This document shows positions 34,412 to 55,500 of a stretch of DNA of 64,000 nucleotides, in pieces. The notes under the pieces are model-generated. The model searched no databases and was not told where the DNA came from. It was given only the letters and a program-made list of their open reading frames with translations. The stretch is from Corella eumyota (lineage: Eukaryota > Chordata > Ascidiacea > Phlebobranchia > Corellidae), in contig OY720097.1 of NCBI GenBank assembly GCA_963082875.1, positions 21,584,501 through 21,648,500 on the forward strand, read 5' to 3'. Position 1 is the stretch's first letter; each line of letters starts with the position of its first letter. A program made the translations under genes and the position numbers.

Positions 34412-37088
34412 TCAGGTAAAGTGGATGGCATGTTCTTCCATCTTGATTTCTGTAATAATATAAAGATTAGAAAATTTGACCTAAGTACTTAAATAATGTG
34501 CTTACAATAATTTGATTGTGATGATGATTGTTTATAATGTTTTATTCAATTTAACATTAAAATTATGTTTTGTGATTGTGATTTTTAACAATAAAAAAGG
34601 TTTTATGAAAATTTAGTGTTTGTGCTTGTCGACCAGAATCTAAAAATAAAAAACAGAATTAGTATTTGTTTGTGGTAATCTACCCTGCGAGAAAAAAATA
34701 AAAATGTAAGATTGAAGTTTTCATGTTATCAGGGACTCTAAAAATAAAGAACAAATTAAAATTGGCCAAAAACAAAGCGATCAGATCTTTGAAACTATTC
34801 AACCAGCATCTAAAAATAAAAAAACAGAATGTTTAAATTTGTTTTTGGCAATCTAACCTGAAAAAAAAAGCCTGTAAAAAATGGTTAGTTAGTTTGGTTT
34901 TAGTTTTTATTAAGGCCCCTGAAAAAAAAAATTATTTTGGTTAGTTATGCCCCTGTGAAAAAATAATATTTTGGTTAGTAACGCCCCTGTAAAAAAATAT
35001 TATTTTAGTTGGTAACGCCCCTGAAAAAAAGTATTATTTTGGTTAGTAACGCCCCTGAAGAAAAATATTATTTTGGTTAGTAACGCCCCTGAAGAAAAAT
35101 ATTATTTTGGTTAGTAATGCCCCTGTAGAGAAATAAAGTTAAAGTTTGAAAGCAGAGGAAATAAGAATAGCCTGCAAAAAATAAATGAGATGGAAAACAG
35201 AAATATTTGGGTTTCTTTCTGTGTGTTTAATTTAGAGTTTACTGTGTATGTTATTTTGGGCTCTGACCCATAAAATTTGTAATAAGAGTTTGGATTTCCA
35301 TCCACGAAAATAAATAGTATGTGTATTAGTTTATATTGGGCACCGCCCACGCAATTAAATAAATTATGTTGGGTTCCAACCCACTCACACACTTAGGTTT
35401 AGTACATAAATATAACACATGGCGAATAAAATACAGTGAATTGCATAAAATACACATATAAATAATATAAACCACACATAGGCCTAGTTTTATAAATCTA
35501 ATTTTCTATATTTATATATTTTATTTGCGCAAAACATCTAAAAACCCATTAAACAGTCCCGTTTAATATAATTATGAACACACAGAAACCTAAACACACT
35601 TGGGACTGTGTCAACTATACTACTTTAATGCGCAAAATTATGAGTTGATTAATATTCACAAATAAAAAGTAGTCGCGTGATAATAAAACTTTTAACCCGT
35701 GAAAATTTTAAAGCGCTTGAATATGCAATACATATAAAAAACAGGCACGTGAAAACCTACAGCCCTACAGACCTAAACCTTACAGCCCACCTTTTGTTGA
35801 GTGAGGCCCTGAGACTTTTTTTGAGGACCTGAGACTATTTTTGAGTTCTTTTGCATAAAATACACATAACACACATAGGCCTAGTTTTATAAAACCTATT
35901 CTATATTCTTTATATAATTCATGCGCCAAAACATCTAAAAAACCCATTAAACAGTCCCGTTTAATAAAATTATGATTACACAGAAACCTAAACACATTGG
36001 GACTGTGTCAACTATACAACATTTAATGCGCAAAATTATGAGTTGTTTACCAGTCACAAAATACAAAGAAATGCAGACACGTGATACTACAAACTTTTAA
36101 CCCGTGAAAATTTTAAAGCGCTTGATTATGCAGTACATATAAAAAAACAGGCACGTGAAAACCTACGACCCTACAGACCTGATATTTATATTAAATAAAG
36201 GTCCTGAGTTATTTTGAATTTGTTAGTTGATCCAATCCATTCAAGTCGTCTTCGAGTCCCGAGTTTTTAAAAACTTAACTTCTCCCTTGCTAGTTGCAAA
36301 GGAGACTTATGACAATTCCATCCATTTTCCATTCCTCCAATTCCTGCCATTATCTATCTTTTTCCTCCAATTTTATAATCCAAATATAATCCATTTTTGC
36401 TGCATAGGAAATATTGTTTAGAATAAAGTAATTGACACTAAACCCTACCTTAATTATTTGTATTTTTGTGCCAAAAAAGTTACGTTATGTCAGTTTTTAA
36501 ATTTTTTCTCCCAAAAAATTTTTAAATTATGCCAATTGTTAATTTATCATGTCAAATTCTTAAAATAGATCAATTTTTAATTTTTGTGTGCCAGAAATGT
36601 TAAGTTATGTCCATTATGAATTAAGAATGTCCAAGTTTTAAATTATGCCAAATTTTCTATTAATTTTATAGTATAAATACCTCATTTATTAACTTTGTGG
36701 GAATACCTGTGCATCAACACAAGTTTAATATTGTTCATAAAATTTAATTAATCATTGTAGAAATATAGTTAACTAATAGGAATTTTATAAATTTGTTAAT
36801 CATTACGCCATTTGAAAATGAATTGGCATGAAATCCTAAAAAGTTAACTAACCTGGAACAGTATCAGAAAACTTGTACGCAAGATGTCGCACCAGAGCAA
36901 GTTCACTTTCACTAACTTTCTAAAAAAAGTAAAAATTTTATAAAATTTGTATCTTAAACTAACAAAAGGCGCTAAATAAAAAAACCATTTCAAATTATAT
37001 TTATGACATCAACAATATTAACGCTAGTCTTCTATTTTTATTTAATTAAGCACTAGCAAAAACACGTCTACTTACCTCGAAAGTCCAT
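34412..37088 (-). CDS. tentative three-exon small gene, 37 codons, unrecognised
   Basis: ATG at 37088 (exon 37076-37088) joins exon 36853-36915 and then 34449-34412. The product begins MDFRVSESELALVRHLAYKF and ends in a TGA at 34412-34414. Donors (GTAAGT, GTTAGT) and acceptors look normal. An AATAAA on the minus strand near 34290 and a CpG-containing promoter-like block upstream (37130-37210) support a real transcript. Exon 2 has two AG acceptors 4 nt apart (before 36919 and before 36915), and only the inner one keeps the frame open. A longer open frame (46 codons) runs through exon 3 in another phase but has no upstream ATG. The RNA could equally be non-coding. The family is not recognised. 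Confidence 0.3.
34630..34872. repeat. imperfect direct repeat in the small gene's large intron or 5' side
   Basis: The words CTAAAAATAAAAAACAGAAT and TTTGTTT.TGG.AATCTA, followed by an A-run, occur at about 34630-34700 and again at about 34803-34872. No coding content. Confidence 0.6.
34905..35125. repeat. minisatellite, unit about 34 bp
   Basis: Six to seven copies of a unit with GTAACGCCCCTGAAGAAAAA and TATTATTTTGGTTA. The last complete units are almost identical, so the array is young. Confidence 0.85.
35437..36185. repeat. tandem duplication of a roughly 330-bp unit
   Basis: Copy 1 (about 35437-35773) and copy 2 (about 35852-36182) share the same ordered blocks: CACACATAGGCCTAGTTTTA, CCCATTAAACAGTCCCGTTT, GGGACTGTGTCAACTATAC, AATGCGCAAAATTATGAGTT, TTTTAACCCGTGAAAATTTT, AAAGCGCTTGA and GGCACGTGAAAACCTAC. 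Within each copy, AACAGTCCCGTTT and GGGACTGTG are near-inverted, giving a small internal hairpin. No protein is encoded. Confidence 0.85.
36430..36680. repeat. degenerate tandem repeat
   Basis: The words TTATGTC, TTTTTAAATT and GCCAAAAA recur at irregular 25-45-bp spacing. It resembles a decayed minisatellite inside the intron of the tentative small gene. Confidence 0.45.
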
Positions 37089-37129
37089 CTAGAAGAACTA
37101 GAAATCCGATTTTCAATTCAAACTTGCCA

Positions 37130-37210
37130 CGAAGCCCTACGTCACAGTCACGTGCTTTATCCCGTGTGTACTTGCACGACGCGCAGCGCTTTCAAAACTG
37201 TCACTCACAA
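37130..37210 (-). promoter_or_regulatory. CpG-containing promoter-like block upstream of the tentative small gene
   Basis: Toward the small gene it holds CGCGTCGTGCAAG, an E-box CACGTG and a CRE-like TGACGTAG within 60 bp. This is a composition shift from the surrounding A/T-rich DNA. Assigning it as a promoter is inference. Confidence 0.4.
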
Positions 37211-37383
37211 TATATTCGCTTAAATCTTTTAAAAAAATTATTAAAATGTTAATATAACAACATATACTAATAATTTATTATAATATCTTGATATTTTTTA
37301 ACTTTTTAGGTAATATCTGTAACAATTAACGCTTTTAATTATGACCTAACAACGAACAAGTGCGTTAACAATGCGCAATATGA

Positions 37384-37653
37384 TGCAACAACCCGGGATC
37401 TCGCGGTAAAGGAATTTCTCGGGGAGGCGCACTAATTATGACGCAACATTTCTAGCGCCTCGCTTAATGAAAAAGACTGCAACATTACATCTGATTGCCT
37501 TCTCTAGTATAACCTTATTTGGCAACAAATTTGCTTTTCAATTTAAGATCTTAATTAAAATTTTGCAACAACCCGGGATCTCGTGGTAAAGGAATTTCTC
37601 GGGGAGGCGCACTAATTATGACGTAACATTCCTCGCGCCTTGATTAATGGAAA
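37384..37653. repeat. two copies of a CpG-containing 90-bp unit, 180 bp apart
   Basis: The copies at about 37384-37472 and 37564-37653 both read GCAACAACCCGGGATCTCG, GGTAAAGGAATTTCTCGGGG and AGGCGCACTAATTATGACG, then CGCGCCT/AGCGCCT. They differ at only a few positions. The GC-rich content is unusual here. It is not part of any gene I can model. Confidence 0.85.
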
Positions 37654-37659
37654 ATTTTA

Positions 37660-38765
37660 GGTTTGTATGCTTTATAACAGGGCCACTTTAGTAATAGTAA
37701 ATTATATTCTTTTATCGGTTTTAAAATTAAAATACCTTAATCTATCGTTTGTTAGTGTCTTTCTATAAGTTTATTATTACTTCCCAAGTACAATATACAA
37801 AATAAAGCTGTTTTATGCATTTTTATTTTATTTTATGCATTTATTTCACATTAAAAATAACAAAAATTTTATGACTTTGGTCGTGCCTGTTTAGCAACAT
37901 CCGGGAATTTTAAATGGCGCTGATGTTATAGGTTCCACAAAAAATAAACGATTAGTTTTTGTGATTGTGTGAATTACCAATTAGATTTGGGCCCTAAATA
38001 GTTTTTTCACAAAATATGACGTAACAATATTAGTTTTGTTGAATGTTTGTTACAACAATAAGAAAATTAATCCTTTACAAAAAGGCACGACCGCTTATAC
38101 GAAGTGTGAATGACAATAATTTTTAAGCCAATTTTTAATTTGTGTACAAACCTTTATCTTATTATTTATATCTACTGTAACTACCTGTTTTGAAAACCTT
38201 AATATGTTAAAATCACTTTTATATACCTTAATGAAAAACATTTTATAAAATATATAAGACATTGTTATAAAAAAAAGGAATTTACGTACTGATATTTCTG
38301 TATATACCTAACTTATAATTTCCTTGAATATTAAAATTAATAAAATGTATTATTGTGAGTTAACCAGCTCTTTAGATTTATTGAAATAAAAAAGGAACAT
38401 TAACCAAATAATTTATATGATTGACATTATTTTGAGGCAAATAAATCACCATTTGAACATAATTGTATAAGAAAAAGAACTTGGTAAATTTAAAAAATGG
38501 AAATATCAGCAGCAACTGGTAAAATAATCACAAACAAGATGGCAAAATTTAGAATAAGTATTTACGAAAAAATGTGAACCCAAAAAATTTTTTTGCTCCA
38601 AAAATAAATTTTTTTTTTTAAACTTAGTAAATTTTTCAGCAGCAATTGGTTAAAAAATATAAAAATGGTAATAAACTAATAGAAGAAAAGTGTTTAGGAA
38701 AAAATGAAAACCAAGAAAAAATATTTTTAACCCCAAAAGTTATAAAAAAAATCATTTTTTTATTC
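37660..38765. other. intergenic region and POLR3B 3' flank
   Basis: No coding exon was found. The last few hundred bases before 38766 should include the POLR3B 3' UTR. A small less A/T-rich island near 37880-37930 (CATCCGGGAATTTTAAATGG) could be regulatory but has no clear motif set. Confidence 0.5.
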
Positions 38766-51269
<12,504 letters not shown>

Positions 51270-51935
51270 TTTTGTTAAATTAAATAAATCACGGTTTGTC
51301 AAATTAATTTTTTTCCAACGCACGTGTTCAATGCATAACAAACATGTTGCCAAATAATTATTTAAAATTTAATAATAATATAAATTAATCAAAGTTTTTG
51401 TTTTCAATTTCTTTTTTAAACTTTTTTTAATTTTTATTAATTTAAAATAAATTTAATTTAATAAACACTGTATTTAACTATTGAAAAACACAGTCAATTG
51501 AAGTATGCAAAGCTAGTTAGTGAATTTGAGAAACAAGAGAGTGAAAATAACAAAAATATAATCGATAAAGCGAGAGAATTAGTTATTTAAGAATAGAAAT
51601 ATCAAATATGTTTCTCTTTGTAAAGAAGCTTTAAACAAACATTAAGCAAAGTTTTTCTAAGTAAAGAAAACCAAAAGTTTAGGCGTGAGTTGAATAAAGT
51701 TGACCTTACTAGGTTTGCCTAACCTAAATTTAAGTTGTTTAGGTAGATTTATTCAGATATTATTATCTTTAAAATTAATAAGTTTATGCGTTTTAAACAT
51801 TTATTAAAATTTTAACTCAGAATAGCTTATGTAAAAAAACTTTAAAAAAGTGTAAAAGCAAATAAAAAACTGTTTTTGAAATAAAAAAATGCTCAGAATG
51901 CTAAGCGTTGTTACGCTACAAAGAAATGCTCATAA

Positions 51936-51962
51936 TAGTCATTGTTATAATAACAATGACTA
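51936..51962. promoter_or_regulatory. perfect 27-bp palindrome with paired SOX-like half-sites
   Basis: Arms TAGTCATTGTTAT and its exact complement flank one central A. Each arm contains ATTGTT/AACAAT, the core word bound by SOX-family factors, in inverted arrangement. Its role as a regulatory site is inference. Confidence 0.5.
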
Positions 51963-52364
51963 CGATTGTAATGCATGAATGACAAAATCGCGTGTCTATA
52001 ACGTGTTGTTTCGTATATATTTAAAATGAATAATAACATGAAAGGTTTATTTTAAGCGATAATATAGATTTTGAAACACTAACGTTAAACTTTAGTGTTT
52101 CAAATATTTTAAGTATTGCCTAATATAGAAGAAAACTTTAAATTTGTGGTTTTATATTTTTTTTAGAACAGTCGACTATCTAAAATTTATTAAAGTTTAG
52201 ATATTAGAAACACTGCTAAGGTGGCAAAAGAGATAAGACAACAAGTTTGTTAATTAAATATTATAAACGAGAATTTTCGTGAATTAAGAAACTGTCCACT
52301 GCAAATATTGATGTACTGATTTGCATAAATCTTTTTTTATATCTTTTTATAGGAATAGGTTTTT

Positions 52365-52450
52365 TTATATTTTTATTGATGCCGTTGTGACGTGTTTGAG
52401 CTATCCGTAAAAACTGGGTTCAAGGCCACATAGTTTAACGCTGCTCAAAC
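52365..52450 (-). mobile_element. fragment of the second tRNA-headed SINE family
   Basis: GGTTTTTTTATATTTTTATT and CGTGTTTGAGCTATCCGTAA match the body of the 20722 copy. The tRNA-like head is mostly lost. Confidence 0.55.
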
Positions 52451-52508
52451 CAGAATTTAAAATTTTCCACTAAAATCAAACTTTATTAGAAGTTAAAAAT
52501 TATTTAAA

Positions 52509-55500
52509 ATGTCAGGGGAAGAATTTATTCGTGACGATTTAGTTCATTCAGATGGAGCCTCTAACCTACAATTCAACGAAAAAATAAAGTAAGAGTTGTT
52601 CAAGTTGTTAAGTCAAGTTTAACTAAGCGTAACGGTTTTATATAACGTACAAGTATTTTGTTATTTCTTTAATACCAATGCACACATATAATAAAACATT
52701 GTTTTAACTATGACGTCATTATAAATTTGGTCATAATTTAAACATAGAAATTTGGGCATGCTAAGACCTTATAAATAATTGTATTAACGTAATAAAACTT
52801 ACAATTTAATTAGTTATATTAGACTGTCATTTTTTTATTCACTCTTTAAGTTTAGCATGTTTAAAGCATAAAGGCCTGTTTCACACGAAAGGGGCAGTTC
52901 TAAAGATTTCTTTTTAAAATTTCAATAAAAAATATCTAATAAAAGTATGCCGCGTACGAAATCTTGCGTAAATTTTAATTCAGCCACAAAACTTTACGAA
53001 ATCTTACGTAACTTACGCAAACTTTCGTACGTGTGAACGGCTCTGTTTTTTTTTAAATGGTTGCGCAATCTTGCATTACGTTGCGTTGCGTACGCCGTGT
53101 GAAAGAGCCTTAGTTTTTGAAATAGATGTATTAATTTAATATTTAGTGTATATCTTGTTAATTACTTCTATGAACGAGCGAAAAAAAACTAAATAAGATA
53201 ATATATATATTTTTTAATTTACTTTTATAATATTCATTTTTAAAATTATTTTTTCTGCAGGGCTTTGCAAGCAGACGGACATAAAATTCACCATCTCGGT
53301 TTCGGGCAATCCCCCTTTCCCGTACCCGAATTTGCTCAGGAAGAGTTAAAGAAATATGCTCATGTCGGCCAATATCTACCTGTCAGAGGTAGGTAACGGA
53401 ATAATTAACTTTTATTACGTCATAGTATTATAAGTTTATAACTATTGTTATAAAACTGGCAGCGTGGTGTAGTGTTAAAAACACTTGCTACACCACATGA
53501 GTTCGTGGGTTAAATCCCCACTGCTCTCATGCTGTAGCGTCCTCGAGTAAGGTGCTATAAACGGTTTAAACTTCTACTGAGCCAGCACTTAATCAGCAGC
53601 ATAATTATCGGGCAATTATAATCTCTATTATATTTCAAACTGCCACAGGCAACTCGTGACTGGGTTAGGGTAACTGATGTTACTCTATGTTTAGGTCGTG
53701 AAGTCGACCTTCTCACATCGAGGATAAATATATATAAAATGGTGGTGTTATTAAATTTTGTTTTGTATATTTTTGGCTTAAAAATTTAACCAAAAACTTA
53801 AATTTTTTTTAAAAATTTATGTTATTTTTTTTTAGGTTTGCCTGAATTGCGGAATGCAATAAAAGAGTCGCACAAGCGTAAAGAAGGTTTAACTCATTTT
53901 AATACTGAGGATATCGTTGTTGGACCTGGCTCAAAGGAGTTAATATTTCTACTTATGAATGTTACAAAGGGAGGTATAATACTTAATATGTGCTTTATTT
54001 TTTAAATATATGTGTGTGAGTTCTAGCGTTATTAAGTAACAAAAAAGGCAACCCCTTCTCTGTTTGAATTATCAGTTTGTATATATTTAATTATCAGCTA
54101 ATTTTAATAAATTAAACATTAATGAAATTGGCAAAACTAAAGACAATGTTTAATTAATGAAAACTGCCCCTGTTAATTTAACATTCTTGCGTTAAAATTT
54201 TTCGTTGTCTAATTTTTTGTTAATCTTTATTTTGTTTATTTATTATATCACTTAACGGGTAGTTTTTTCAAGGGAATTGTGTGCTGTTATAACGCATTCG
54301 AGCTATCCGGACTCAAGGTCAAATAGTGTGGCATTGGTGCGGCTTGACCTCGATGCCTTTTAGGTCCATAGTTCACTAACATGACATGATTTTATTTTGT
54401 TTTTTTAGACGTGTTAGTTTGTGCACCAACATGGACAACATATCGGCCACAAGGGGTGCTCGCACACCATAAAGTTTTTCTGTTACCGACGACTTTTGAA
54501 GGATATTGGAAATTAACCCCAAAAATTATTGAAAAGGTAATTTGTTAATGGACTTATAATAAAGTATTTATAGAGCATTTTGTTATATATAGGAACATGT
54601 AAATACGTTATAGTTTAAAGTTAAAAAATTGAAAAATTAAAATTCATAGAGGGTTTAAATTTAAAGATATACATTTTCTTACTTTATTGTAAGAACTAAA
54701 CCTAATCTGCTACGTTAACTTTTTATTTAATTTTAGGCTTTCCAGGAAAATGAAATCAAGAAAGGAAGTGTTTTAATATTTTGTAATCCAGACAATCCAA
54801 GTGAGTATTTTCCACAATTGAGTTATGATTTTTATTTTTATATTTGTTTTATAAGACCGACGTCACGACCTAAACATAGAGTAATATCAGTTATTCTGAC
54901 TCAATTTCGAGTTGCCTTTGATAGTTTGGGATATTATAGATTATAATTGCTAATAATTATACTGCTGATAAAGTGCTGGCTTAGCAGGAGTTTAAACCGT
55001 ATAGCATCTTACTCAATAGAGCAGTGGGCATCGAACCTAAAACCACTTGTACTAAGGTTAAGTGTGGTCTTGGTTTCGTTTAACACTGCTCTCATGCTTT
55101 ATGATTCTATTTATAATGCGGTCATTTGATTCTTGAATTTTTACGAGTGTTTGTTAAGGGAGTTGTTATAAAATATGATTTGTGGAATTCTTTTGTAACA
55201 CTTGATTGACTGCTTAATACTCAAAAAGATCACGTGACTTTAAAATTTGTCACGTGGTAAATGATTAACTCACATGATTTAAGATTATTCTCTTTTTTCA
55301 GCTGGTGCAAAATACACCGAATCAGAATTACAAGCACTAAGGTAAGTTTGACTTTAAAAATTCAAAAATAACTCTTTTCCAGCAAATTAATTTTGGTTTT
55401 TGATTAACTAAACTGTCAACAAAATATATATTTCTGTCAGTGTTGAATTTCGAAAACATCAACTTATTGTTCTAAGTGATGAAATTTATGCAAGACTGGA

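Larger units (their letters stand above)
51270..52508. promoter_or_regulatory. divergent intergenic region between POLR3B and the aminotransferase gene
   Basis: About 1.2 kb separates the two ATGs, so the 5' ends of both transcripts and their promoters should be here. No TATA-like element is obvious. A perfect 27-bp palindrome lies at 51936-51962, and a second-family SINE fragment at 52365-52450 lies near the aminotransferase start. An acceptor-like CTTTATTAG ends 18 bp before the aminotransferase ATG and may be a trans-splice or 5'-UTR intron acceptor. Confidence 0.5.

Noticed and set aside
35111-35995. Minus-strand ORFs of 93 and 71 codons
   Set aside because: They fall in the minisatellite and the 330-bp duplication, lack an ATG in good context and show no conserved motif.
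51270-51353. An upstream start extending POLR3B by 28 codons
   Set aside because: That frame opens with TTG, not ATG, and the extra residues have no counterpart in RPC2 proteins.
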